DNA of 64,000 nt from Isoetes taiwanensis. Its lineage: Eukaryota; Streptophyta; Lycopodiopsida; Isoetales; Isoetaceae. The stretch covers positions 20,750,386 to 20,814,385 of the forward strand of contig JAJEKV010000003.1 in the NCBI GenBank assembly GCA_021234155.1, read 5' to 3'. This document shows positions 53,813-63,955 of the stretch, piece by piece. The translations under genes were made by a program, and so were the position numbers. Numbering within the stretch: position 1 is the first letter of the stretch; every line of letters begins with the position of its first letter. The notes under the pieces were generated by a model. The model saw only the letters and a program-made list of their open reading frames with translations, did not search any database and was not told the DNA's origin.

Positions 53813-55840
53813 TCACCAGACTGCTTTCCTATGAGGCTCAGGAATAACTAAAGGCCACTTTGGCGATGGAGGCAACACTTCAGGATGAAGCAGGACCACA
53901 TATATCGAGTGTACCAGGTGCTCCTCCTTAACACTACCATGAACTACCCAGAGCTGGGGAGCCACATCTTGTGGATGTGGAGAAAGAGTAGCAGCTACTT
54001 TTTCCCAAATGTCACGGTCCCAACGAAGGAGGAGGAACTTCAATCTGAACTCATTCCATGTCAACAATCTTGTCTCATTATACCATATAGATACTGTGAG
54101 CACACCCGCTGCTCGCCATCGACGTTGCTTCAAGCAGAAGAGACCAGAGAACAATCTGCCTGGCCGTCACCCAAAGGGATCCACCAGCAACAAAGTGTGA
54201 GCCATTGGATGGAACTGAAACAAAGTGTACACACTCTTCCAAGCAGCTAGCAACCCCTTGAGGAAAGGAGAGGCATTAGGATATGGAGAAAGTGGATAGA
54301 ATAATGCCCATGGGAGGAATGGCTTAACGGATGGAGAGCCACAGGAAATGCACATCTGTAAAGACTGGTGAATGAGATGCACCCCTGGGGAATTATCAGC
54401 ATTATTTAGAATCTGCCATATGAACTTAGAAATCAGCACCTTGCTCTGGAGAAGAAAGTGAATCATCCCCAGCCGCCCACAAAATTTAGGCATAATGCAC
54501 TTCGCCGAACTAATTTTAACATTAGCTTCTTCTTCAGTACCACCCCAGATAAAGTTCCTGACAGTACGAACAATGAGCTGCATCTTTGTCTGTGGTGCCA
54601 GCAAGATGGATGCCATATAGACATGTGTACTACTCAGAACTGACTTTGCCACAGTTACGCGGCCAGCCATGGATAACTTAGCCGTAGACCACCAAAACGA
54701 ATGTCTTTCCAATCCCTTAATAATAACATCCCACGCGTCTCCAGATGAAAGGTGTATACCAACTGGAATGCCCAGAAGCCTAGTTGCCTTCCCATGAGGA
54801 AGAACCTTCCATGGAAATGCAACCACATAATGGCACTGGAGAGTCTAGGGCCCACGAGGCAGTACACTTTTGCCATCCCACAAAGATACCAGAAGCCAAA
54901 GAGAAACTGTCCAACAAGGAAATGTCATTCTGAAATTCTGCTCATCAGCCATTAAGAACAAGAAAGTATCATCTGCGTACTGATTACAAATCTCCTGTGA
55001 ACCACTATTCATGGAAAGACCATGTAAGATGCCTTCCTGCACTGCAAGAGAGAACACCTGAGAATGCCACAATTGTAAAAAGCAGCAGTGCCAAAGGATA
55101 GCCCTGGCGAATGCCACGACTCACCTGAAAAAATGCTGATGGTTCCCCTTGAAAAAGAACTGAAGAATGATCAGAATAATGAAGTTTCATAACGTTTGTT
55201 GCAAATTGGGTACCAAAACCAAGACGTAGGAAGCACTGCTCCAAGAAACTCCAATCAACACTGTCATATACTTTTGCAAAATCCAGCTTCAAGTATACAA
55301 TGGGATAACCATGCATTCTAGCCCAATAGAGACCCACATATGCTGCTGCCACATTATTCAAGATACACCGGCGAGGCAAGAACCCTGACTGTGTGGAAGA
55401 GATAGACTCAGTAAGCACTCCACAAAGCTTCTGAGCAAAAGCTTTAGCAAAGATCTTGTACACTGAGGACAACAAGGTAATGGGGCGCCAGTCTGAAATG
55501 GAAGAGGGATCTTTACATTTTGGAATAAGGGACGAGCCAATCCCAGTACTCCTGGAAACATTCCACCGGAATGCCATCAAGACCAGACACTTGCCCCTCT
55601 TGAGAGAAAGTGTGGCCTCAGTTAAATCATTCAAGCTGATCTCAGCCTCTAAAGCGGCCCTTTGCTCATTGGTGACTATAGGATGAACCTTAGCAAGCAA
55701 AGCCTCTTGAAAATCTGACTAAAAGGGAAGACGCCGAGCAGTGAAGAAAGCAGAAAAGTGATTGTGCAAAAAGCCTCTAAGCTCAATTGGATCTGAAACA
55801 ACAAGCCCATCCTGAATCTGCAGAGACATCTGCAGAGACT
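53813..55840 (-). mobile_element. L1-type LINE, 3' segment (RT to zf-RVT) of a twin-primed insertion
   Basis: Minus strand, reading down from 55840: DPIELRGFLHNHFSAFFTAR, LSLKRGKC.GLD, LIPKCKDPSSISDWRPITLL, SVYKIFAKAFAQKL, YLKLDFAKVYDSVDWSFLEQ, GIRQGYPLA, the YADD box as NQYADDTFLFL (about 54970), LGIPVGIH, GRVTVAKSVLSS, RNFIWGG, then RWRAAGVLTVSIWYNETRLL and zf-RVT-like sequence. Frameshifts near 55560, 55110 and 54160. It stops without 3' UTR or poly(A) at about 53813, so that end is lost. Confidence 0.85.
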
Positions 55841-55849
55841 GGCTATGTG

Positions 55850-56890
55850 GGACTCAGACTTCATATGTTTGCAAGAGCATAAATGCAAGAAAGAGGATGC
55901 CTACAAAGTTGCTGCGGTAATCAATAGGTAGTACAATGTTCTTGTGGCGGCCTCAGACTCGGCAAAGGCTGATGTCCTTACAACATGGAGGAGGACTATT
56001 GCAGTGTCATATTTACTCAGATTGACAGATTTGGTCGGTGGATCATAATCAAGTGGTTTGATAAGGGGCAAAAATGGGGATTGGTTAATGTGTATGTGCA
56101 TAATCAACCACATCAGAGAGGCGCATTGTGGGCTTCTTTGCGATCCAAATTACTGAGGTTAGGCTGTCCTGTGGCGTGGATCATGGTGGGTGATTTTAAC
56201 ATGGTTGAGCTTCAGCAAGACAGATGTGGCAGAGGTGCAGAGATAGTGCAGGGTTTTGAACGGGAGCAATGGCACCGCTTAATGCAAGATTGTGGCTTCA
56301 TAGAAGTTGATGGTCCTTCACGTTTTACTTGGTATAATGGCTGGTTGGGTGGTGTTAGAGAATATGCAAGACATGATAGAGGCTACTATAATGCTTTGGT
56401 AGCAACCCTGTTGCCTGATTTTCATCGTGATAACCTGTTGAGTACTGCGATTTCTGGCCATAATCCATAGTATTTCTCTTGCTCTCATACTGTGGCGCAT
56501 GCTGCATCTAAGATATATTTCAAGCTGAATATATTTTTCTTGAAGGATGAGGAATTTCAGGCAGGATATAGACAGGCGTGGTTCACTGCTTTCTCTCGAC
56601 GCCGGGGCATGGCAGGTATTGTTGATGCTCTCGCTGCTGTAAAGTCTTTTGCTAAAGGTTGGGGTCGTGAGCGGGCTTCTGCTAACCGGAGCCTTCTGTT
56701 GGCTCTTTATCAACAACTTGAGGCGTGCAGGTCTGTTGCCCTGTCAGATGGTCATGTGGAGAGCAAAATTTGTATAGCATTAGGTAGATGGAGTCTGAGC
56801 AGGTTCACTTTGCTCGCATTAAAGCTGGGTTGCAATGGTTCAAGAAGGGAGACCGGTTCACAGTTGTTTTCTTCAGAGCTGTATTGAAGG
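55850..56890 (+). mobile_element. same LINE, inverted 5' segment (endonuclease)
   Basis: Plus strand: DFICLQEHKCKKEDAYKV, DRFGRWIIIKWFDKGQKWGL, VNVYVHNQPHQRGALWASLR, WIMVGDFNMVELQQDRCGRG, FIEVDGPSRFTWYNGW, ending at HFARIKAGLQWFKKGDR. In LINE coordinates this segment directly precedes the 3' segment at 53813-55840 but points the other way. Its right end abuts Helitron helicase. Confidence 0.85.
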
Positions 56891-58115
56891 TATCTAGTGA
56901 GATTGTAGATTCCTCCCAATTTTTTGCTATACGATCGACAAAACGCACTGCATTAGTATCGGTTCTTCCAATCTCAGTACACGAAAAGTTTGCCATAGCG
57001 GCGAAGATTTTATGGATGCGTTATATGCTGCATTTCTCCCTCCTCCCTTGACGACAAGCGCGACTTGTCTAAAATCTCCAGATCCAATGAAATGTTTGCC
57101 TCCAAAAGGAAGATTTTTCTTGCACAGTCGTTGCAATAAATGATGGGCGCTTTCTATGACAGCTTTATTGGCCATTATGGATTCATCCCAGATGATGGCC
57201 TTAGTGGCAATAAGAAGATCTGCTGCTCTAGAATCATGTTCTATCATCGAATAAAACCTTGAATTATTTTCTTCCATGTAGATTTGGAACAGTGAGTGGG
57301 TCGTTCATCCTCCTGGGTATTGGAGACCCGCTAATGCTGTCGTACCGCATGGAAGAACCATACCTCGTTTTCCTTATATAGACAGGCATATGCAACTTAA
57401 TAGGAAAGTTTTACCTCTACCAGCCTTTCCATCGATGAATAAAGGTTGGTTGCTTTCTAAGGATTTAAGCCATTCTTGAACGAAGTTGCATATCTTTTGT
57501 TGGTTATTTTTTCATTATGCTCGTCATTTGCATTACCTCATCTAAGTACTGTCCATGGTCGGGATTTTTTTGCAACTCATTCATGACATTTCTTCCAAGA
57601 GGAGGCTGCTGTTGGAAACCAAATGCCATGATATTATTAGTACTATGTTGAGTTAGAATATTATTGATTAAATGAAGGGATTTATTTGTCTCATCATTTC
57701 GGTACTCGTCTAATATATCGATACTCATTGGCACTTTGAACCTGCTCCATAGCTCAATTGTTGGATCTTGATCTACCAATAGCATGGCAAAAAGAAAGTG
57801 CAGTTGTGTGGGATTCAATAATAGGGAAACGGCTTCTTCCATCACTAATACAGCCTTTTTATGTGCTGCAAGCAACCCTTCTGCCTCCGTAACCTGTTGG
57901 TATGTTTCATATTGCTGTCAATTGACAATTTTTAGCTCATACCATGTCCTTGCAGGGTAGTGCAGCAAAATTTGTCTCAAGTACAATGCCTCTCCCACTC
58001 GAGGCAATAGCAATCGTATCCAGCATACAGCTAGCTGCCTTTTTTGCTTCTTCATTATGTTCCTCGTGAATCTCTCCCGCTCTTGTTCCATATAAGTTCC
58101 AGAATCGACTCCCAA
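56891..58115 (-). pseudogene. Helitron Rep/helicase, central fragment
   Basis: Minus strand: YLRQILLHYPARTWYELK and LNPTQLHFLFAMLLVDQDP (linker between Rep and helicase), then Walker A GKAGRGKTFLL at about 57405-57440, TALAGLQYPGG, Walker B IIWDES (about 57183-57200), GDFRQVALVV and SSPLWQTFRVLRLEEPI. This is the order of Helitron PIF1-like helicases. In-frame stops lie after LSI and PGG, with frameshifts elsewhere. Broken at 56890 by the LINE and separated from Rep by the Copia element. Confidence 0.85.
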
Positions 58116-58441
58116 TGTTGGATTTGTGTGTGGTTAATTTTTTTGTTCATGATATTGAATGTATGTGAAGGTATCAAACTCGAGATCCAGAGGACGCAAG
58201 AAGTATTGATCCAACAACGACCTCGTGTTAAGATGTGGATGCAGAGGCAGGCGTTTGATGACAGGAGACTTATTTTTTATGTCATATAACATTGTTCACC
58301 ATGGCGCTTTTGTCGCTGATAGATAACGTGCCCTTAGGTAATCTTGTATTTCATTCCTAGGAGGTCATCTAGTGGTTTCTTCGGATAGTGTATATCCTAA
58401 TGGTTGACATGTAGCACTTTCTCTTTGATCATTGTTCCTTG

Positions 58442-58636
58442 TGTTGAACTTTTCTAGTTTACTATGAAAACAAGTGAAAGAAATATTTGACCACAAAAGA
58501 AGATACTTTTATTGAATGAATCGTGTACAATATATAATCCATAAAAGGTATTTTTATGGTAAAAGGTAAAGACTAATAGTAGCTCGTTGCCTTTTAATAA
58601 AGGCACGCTGCCTAAGAATAGGCAGCCTCGCTAACA
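58442..58636 (-). repeat. 3' LTR of the Copia element
   Basis: TGTTGAACTTTTCTAG...GCTAACA on plus; identical to the 5' LTR except T for C at about 58510. Its U3 start has two short hairpins: GGCTGCC/GGCAGC and TGCCTTTA/TAAAGGCA. Confidence 0.97.
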
Positions 58637-58812
58637 CCCCACCTGCGACTTTAGTCTTTCACCTTTTAAAATATAGAAAAATATTGTGTCTAAGAAAGAA
58701 GACCAAATATTGCAACTCATAGATAATCTCCCCACCTGCAAATTTGGTCTCGCACTCGGATGAAAAAAACCTTTGGTGGTCACAAAGGAAAAAACCCGAG
58801 TGCTACAATCTT

Positions 58813-61014
58813 CTAATATTTATGCTTATTCTCAAGGACACCAAGAGCTTTAACATTGTCTTGTTGTCTCTTTTCACCTAGAGGCTTAGTGAAAATGTCT
58901 GCAACCATAGCTGTAGTTGGACAATATTCCAACTTAAGTACGCGCTTTGCAACTTCAAGTTTAACATAATGATAATGTAACTCAATGTGCTTGGATTTGG
59001 AATGCAGAACTTCGTCTTTTGATAAAGCTATAGCACTTTGATTATCACACATAAGTATACTTGGTCCATCCTGAACCTGTCTTAAGCATTCTAACAAGCG
59101 TCGCAACCAAACAAGTTCGCGGCTCGCCAAAGATGCAGCAACATATTCTGCTTCAGCAGTAGAAAGTGAAACACATCGTTGTTTCTTACTCATCCAAGAC
59201 ACCAGAGATTTTCCTAAAAAGAAACAACAACCACTTGTTGATCTATATGTGTCTGGACAACCACCCCAATCTGCATCTGTGTATCCAAGCAACCTGAAAG
59301 CATTCAAACCTGTCTGCTTACTATATGTGATACCATAATGAATAGTGCTCTTAAGATATCTCAAAACACGCTTAGCATTATGCCAATGTTCTTTGCCAGG
59401 ATTAGTCATGAATTGGCCAAGAGTATTGGCAGCGTAACTAATATCTGGTCTAGTTGCATTTGCAAGATACATAAGAGCTCCTACAAGACTTGCATAAGGG
59501 CACTTCTGCATTTCTAGCTGATCCTCATAAGCCACTGGACACTGCCTCTTTGACATTCTTGTTTTCGTGGAACCAACCGGCAATGGAGTAGGTTGCTCTT
59601 TAGCAGAAAGTAACCCAAATTTCTCAAGAAGTGTCTCAATGTACTTAGACTGTGAGAGTTGAAGCAAACCTTTGTCTTTATCTCGCTTGACCTGAATACC
59701 TAAACATGAGTGTATTTCCCCCATGTCAACCATCTCAAATGCAGAAGATAGTCTCATCTTGGCTGCTTGCAAATATTCAAAGTTATTAGATACCAAGATA
59801 GTATCATCCACATAAAGCGCAATCACTACAAAGTGTTCTTGATTTCGCTTAAGATACACATTGGAATCTGCAGAACTTGGTAGAAATCCGTCAGAAATAA
59901 GATAAGAATTCATTTTCACATACCAGGCTCTAGAGGCTTGTCGTAGACCATATAAAGCCTTCCGCAAGCGACAAACCAGTCTTTCATTGCCACGTACTTC
60001 AAAACCTTCTGGTTGACTCATGTAGATTTCTTCACTAAGATCTCCATTGAGAAATGCAGTTTTGACATCCATTTGATGTACAAACAAACCATATTGAGTA
60101 GCAAATGCTAACAAAACTCTCAAACTAGTGAGACGAACAACAGGTGAGAAAGTTTCCTCATAATCGATTCCAGCCACTTGCGAGTATCCTTTCGCAACTA
60201 ATCGTGCTTTGAACTTATCAAACGAGCCATCTGCTTTGTACTTGGAGCGAAAGACCCATTTACATTTAATTGGCTTTCGTCCTTCAGGAATTTCAACAAG
60301 CTCCCAAGTACCTTTGTTGATAAGAGATTCAAACTCTGCTTCCATGGCCATACGCCAATTCTCAGCTTGTGGCGAAGACATAGCCTCTTTTACTGTAACT
60401 GGATCTGCACTAGTAGCTAAAGCAGCATGATATTCCAAGATCCGTTTAGTAGGCTTCCATGGCCGTCGTATTGGAGTCTCATCATCAGGAACCCCAACTT
60501 CTACATCAAGTAGACCATCATGATCCTCATCATCACCATCATATAAATCAAACTCCTGTACAAAATCATCTTCTACTTCAGGATTTACAAGTCCATTTTC
60601 AACATGAGGATCCACATTAGGATTTACAGCATCCACATTAGGATTTAATTCACTATCAAGTAGCTGAAAATCACGAAGAATAACGTTAGGGTCATGACGA
60701 GAAGTAATCACGTTAGCCATAGTAGACTCATCAAAAACTGCATCACGACTAGTAATGACTCTTCGCGTAATATCATAAAATCGATATCCCTGTGCCTCGA
60801 CAGCATAGCCTACAAAGATGGCTTTGAGGCCGACTGGGTCAAGCTTCTTTCTCTTCTCTTTTGGAATATGAACATAGGCTAAACAACCAAAAACTCGCAA
60901 ATTTTGAACATTTGGTTTTACTCCTGACCATAATTGCAAAGGAGTCACACCTTTTAGAGAAGAGTTTATCGTTCGATTTTGCACATAAACGCTAGAGTAG
61001 CCACTTACGCCCAA
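58813..61014 (-). CDS. Copia polyprotein, C-terminal part (IN end, RT, RNase H)
   Basis: 733 codons. From its N-terminus: end of integrase with the GKR-like region (LQLWSGVKPNVQNLRVFGCL, VGYAVEAQGYRFYD), acidic linker (about 125-175), RT beginning WVFRSKYKADGSFDKFKARL, DYEETFSPVVR, HQMDVKTAFLNGDL, active-site YVDD near residue 400, then RNase H: YTDADWGGCPDTYRSTSGCC, SLSTAEAEYVAA, MCDNQSAIAL, SKHIELHYHYV, VADIFTKPL. Reverse-transcribes the element's RNA in the particle. This frame is uninterrupted. The ATG at 61014 is only the first Met after the frameshifts, not a true start. Confidence 0.93.
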   Translation of the reverse strand: MGVSGYSSVYVQNRTINSSLKGVTPLQLWSGVKPNVQNLRVFGCLAYVHIPKEKRKKLDPVGLKAIFVGYAVEAQGYRFYDITRRVITSRDAVFDESTMANVITSRHDPNVILRDFQLLDSELNPNVDAVNPNVDPHVENGLVNPEVEDDFVQEFDLYDGDDEDHDGLLDVEVGVPDDETPIRRPWKPTKRILEYHAALATSADPVTVKEAMSSPQAENWRMAMEAEFESLINKGTWELVEIPEGRKPIKCKWVFRSKYKADGSFDKFKARLVAKGYSQVAGIDYEETFSPVVRLTSLRVLLAFATQYGLFVHQMDVKTAFLNGDLSEEIYMSQPEGFEVRGNERLVCRLRKALYGLRQASRAWYVKMNSYLISDGFLPSSADSNVYLKRNQEHFVVIALYVDDTILVSNNFEYLQAAKMRLSSAFEMVDMGEIHSCLGIQVKRDKDKGLLQLSQSKYIETLLEKFGLLSAKEQPTPLPVGSTKTRMSKRQCPVAYEDQLEMQKCPYASLVGALMYLANATRPDISYAANTLGQFMTNPGKEHWHNAKRVLRYLKSTIHYGITYSKQTGLNAFRLLGYTDADWGGCPDTYRSTSGCCFFLGKSLVSWMSKKQRCVSLSTAEAEYVAASLASRELVWLRRLLECLRQVQDGPSILMCDNQSAIALSKDEVLHSKSKHIELHYHYVKLEVAKRVLKLEYCPTTAMVADIFTKPLGEKRQQDNVKALGVLENKHKY

Positions 61015-61087
61015 AATGACTTATCCAAACCAAAGATGAATAAGCATACATCGAACGGCATTGATTATCGCATGCGATTCTTGCGCT

Positions 61088-62992
61088 TTAGCAACACCAT
61101 TTTCTTTGAGGAGAATAAGGAATGGTATGCTCACGAACTATACCATGCTCTTCACAAAAACACTTGAATTGAGCAGAAGTAAATTCTCCACCATTGTCAG
61201 TACGTAATCTCTGGATCACTTTGCCAGTCTGAGTTTCCACCATATTTTTAAACACTTGAAATTTGGTGAATACTTGGGACTTCGTAGAGATAAAATACAC
61301 AAAAGCTCTACGAGAAAAATCATCCACAAATAAAATGAAATATCGCGCACCACTCAAAGCATAAGGTAGTGGGCCACATATATCAGCATGCACAAGCTCC
61401 AAAAGCTGTGTTGCACGTTTGCCTTTCACATTGAAAGGACGGCGATGTTGCTTTCCAACAGCACATGCCTCACATACACCCATAGATGCAGTGCTACTCA
61501 ATGATAGACCATCCACGATTCTATCAGAGGCCATGTCCAATAAATATTGAAAATTTACATGTGCAAAACGACGATGCCACAATGTACTCGATTCATCTCC
61601 ACTGGCAGTCATAAGATTCACAAAATCATCGGTCAATCTAAATTCATAAAGATGACCTTCTCGTGGAGCAACTCCAAGAACACAGCCATCTTGAATAAAT
61701 TTACACCACCGTCTATCAAACTGTATGATCAAGCCAAGATCTGCAAGTCTAGAGACTGAAACAAGATTGCGGCGCAAACCAGGAACATGCAAAATACCAC
61801 GCAAAACTTGTATCCCATTAGGAGTATCAATATGAAGATCTCCAATGCCTTTGACCTCATGACTTGTGTTATCACCAAGAAATACAAGCTTTTGAACTGA
61901 AAGTGGCTGATAATTCTTTAACCAGTGCTTATGGAATGTCATATGTTGTGTGGCACCTGAATCAACAGTCATAGAAACAACAGTTCCTGTAGAGAAAGCA
62001 GCTTCAGAAGCTTCATCACATGCAATACTAGCATGTTCATCTCGAATAGGAGGTCCATCTCGAATTGCTTGAAGTAAAGCTTTATGCTCATTCACAAAAC
62101 GTTTGTAATAACATCCGCTTTCCACATGATTTGGCTTTTTACAATAGGTACAAACAGTCTCTGATTTAGGTTGCTCAAATCTAGCCAACTGCTGATTACC
62201 ACCACCACGGCCTCGGCTGCGACCACGGCCACGACTCCGCCTAGTATCAGTGACAAGAGCCTTTTCATCATCTCGACCTCGTTTCTTATTATCAACAATT
62301 AAAGCTTGATCATCTTGCATAGATTGCCTTTGTAATTTTTGTACTCCATCTTTTAAAGATTCACAAGCCCGATCTAAGGTCATAGATTTCTTGTTGGCTA
62401 AAACTATCGTAAGAGTCTGAAGCTCTTCCGGCATGGATTCCAGAAAATGAACAACATGTTGATCATGCGGAATACTAGCACCAGCTGCGGACAGTGCTTC
62501 TAGAAGCGCTTTAAATTTATCCACATGTTTGTCAAATGAATCACTCAAACGATACTGCAATGATGTAAGATCCTTGCGGAGACTAAGCACTTCATGCATA
62601 GTCTTCTTCATATAAGTTTTTTCCAAATACTTCCATACTTCACTAGAAGTAACAAAATCCTTAGCATCCATTAAAATAGATTCTTTGAGTGCATAGAGAA
62701 TCAAAGCCCGAGCGGTTTGATCCTTTTCATTCCATTCTTCTACCTCTTTAATCCAAGCATCATATTCAACGCCGTTCTGAATAAGATTACCGGTAATTAT
62801 ATCAACCGGCTGCACCGGAAGAATATTAGTTCCGGTCACGATTCCAAAGAGTTTTTCACTTTGGAGAACAAGCTCCATCTTAATTTTCCAGGCTGGATAT
62901 CCAGCTCCGGAAAAAACATACAAAGTTTTTGTGCCTGTGAGTCCTCTAAAATTCACAACTCCACCAGAACCAGATGCAGGCTCTGATACCAT
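61088..62992 (-). CDS. Copia polyprotein, N-terminal part (gag, protease, integrase)
   Basis: About 635 codons from ATG 62992-62990, formed at the LTR/PBS junction (MVSEPASGSGG). Gag with SLRKDLTSLQYRLSDSFDKH, zinc knuckle CTYCKKPNHVESGC (about 62110-62155), protease TVDSGATQHM (about 61950-61980), integrase zinc domain LWHRRFAHVNF...CEACAVGKQHRRPF, catalytic Asp in LVHADICGP and in RTDNGGEFTS. A +1 shift in the A-run at about 61100 ends the frame at 61088, before the third catalytic residue. An upstream Met at 63046 lies within the LTR and is not needed. The product would bind RNA, cut the polyprotein and integrate cDNA, but integrase is incomplete. Confidence 0.92.
   Translation of the reverse strand: MVSEPASGSGGVVNFRGLTGTKTLYVFSGAGYPAWKIKMELVLQSEKLFGIVTGTNILPVQPVDIITGNLIQNGVEYDAWIKEVEEWNEKDQTARALILYALKESILMDAKDFVTSSEVWKYLEKTYMKKTMHEVLSLRKDLTSLQYRLSDSFDKHVDKFKALLEALSAAGASIPHDQHVVHFLESMPEELQTLTIVLANKKSMTLDRACESLKDGVQKLQRQSMQDDQALIVDNKKRGRDDEKALVTDTRRSRGRGRSRGRGGGNQQLARFEQPKSETVCTYCKKPNHVESGCYYKRFVNEHKALLQAIRDGPPIRDEHASIACDEASEAAFSTGTVVSMTVDSGATQHMTFHKHWLKNYQPLSVQKLVFLGDNTSHEVKGIGDLHIDTPNGIQVLRGILHVPGLRRNLVSVSRLADLGLIIQFDRRWCKFIQDGCVLGVAPREGHLYEFRLTDDFVNLMTASGDESSTLWHRRFAHVNFQYLLDMASDRIVDGLSLSSTASMGVCEACAVGKQHRRPFNVKGKRATQLLELVHADICGPLPYALSGARYFILFVDDFSRRAFVYFISTKSQVFTKFQVFKNMVETQTGKVIQRLRTDNGGEFTSAQFKCFCEEHGIVREHTIPYSPQRKWCC
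62979..62991 (-). other. primer binding site of the Copia element
   Basis: Minus strand TGGTATCAGAGCC, tRNA-iMet type, with no gap to the LTR. It also encodes gag residues 1-5. Confidence 0.95.
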
Positions 62993-63186
62993 GTTGAACT
63001 TTTCTAGTTTACTATGAAAACAAGTGAAAGAAATATTTGACCACAAAAGAAGATACTTTCATTGAATGAATCGTGTACAATATATAATCCATAAAAGGTA
63101 TTTTTATGGTAAAAGGTAAAGACTAATAGTAGCTCGTTGCCTTTTAATAAAGGCACGCTGCCTAAGAATAGGCAGCCTCGCTAACA
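62992..63186 (-). repeat. 5' LTR of the Copia element
   Basis: 195 bp, TG...CA on both strands. A TATA-like GGATTATATA (minus, 63081-63090) lies about 90 bp before the LTR end. Confidence 0.97.
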
Positions 63187-63490
63187 CCTTGACTAAGATT
63201 CCATAGCCACTTCATGTTGATTATGTAACGTCGACAATATGCTAGATGTGACGATTAACCATCAGGTCTGGAATGTGTAATTCGGTTTCATCAAATCAGC
63301 GTGGCCTTTTTTATTAGGATGCACAGCTACTACTCTAGAGGTAGTGGGTTCAAGTCCCGTTCAAAACCTTAGATGTGACAGTATGATTTTAATAACTCAT
63401 GCCCTGGTGATGTGGGCAACCTGTAATAGGGTTGGGGGTCCAGATGGTTGTCGTCACACTTCTTGGTTTCAGTCCCTTGTGACACTAGCC

Positions 63491-63589
63491 GAATGTCTTT
63501 TTGGGTTACTCGAAAATTAATGTAACCATAGAGGTAGGAGAATGTCTTTTTGGATTACTCGAAAATTAATGTAACCATAGGTAGGAGAA
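63491..63589. repeat. ~48-bp tandem repeat, two copies
   Basis: GAATGTCTTTTTGG.TTACTC followed by GAAAATTAATGTAACCATAG, repeated. Overlaps the degraded end of the Helitron Rep. Confidence 0.85.
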
Positions 63590-63955
63590 TACATGGACTG
63601 TGGATGCAATGTCTAGCATAATGTGACAATCCAACTCATGCAAGAGGAAGAAATTGTATAGAACCACCCACACATCGTCTATACTCCTCCTCCTATATTG
63701 CACGTAACCCTTAGAATCAAGGTGTGTTGTTGGATTGATGTCTGTTGGATATTTGTAACGACATGGTTTGTCATTTGGAGAGCACCTTTCTGAATGCCTG
63801 TATATCATGAATTTTTGGACTTGTCCTCGGAGGACTGGATCTGTAGACAATTCAACAAAGATGATCTCATCTTCGATTGGTATGTCGGGTTCAGTACACA
63901 AGATGAGATGTGCATGTGGCAATCTACGTTTCTGAAATTCTATATCTGTTATCAC
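63566..63955 (-). pseudogene. Helitron Rep (HUH endonuclease) fragment
   Basis: Minus strand: IEFQKRRLPHAHLILC with the HUH motif as HAH, then EIIFVELSTDP, KFMIYRHSERCSPN, CRYKYPTD, YVQYRRRSIDDVWVVLYN. It follows the Helitron Rep order up to where NVE....AVKYLYKYVYKG should come; here the frame ends as VFSYLWLH, so the catalytic tyrosine pair is lost. The upstream part is outside the window. HUH Rep nicks and ligates single-stranded ends in rolling-circle transposition; this copy is dead. Confidence 0.85.

Larger units (their letters stand above)
58442..63186 (-). mobile_element. Ty1/copia LTR retrotransposon, nearly complete and young
   Basis: LTRs 58442-58636 and 62992-63186 (195 bp each) differ at one position. 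Target duplication CCTTG at 58437-58441 and 63187-63191. PBS TGGTATCAGAG touches the 5' LTR; purine tract GCAGGTGGGG touches the 3' LTR. Order gag-PR-IN-RT-RH identifies copia. The polyprotein is broken by a small cluster of frameshifts at 61014-61100. Inserted into the Helitron pseudogene. Confidence 0.97.

Noticed and set aside
63325-63365. tRNA-like stretch GTGGGTTCAAGTCCC.
   Set aside because: Only the T-arm resembles a tRNA; no acceptor stem or D-arm could be paired.
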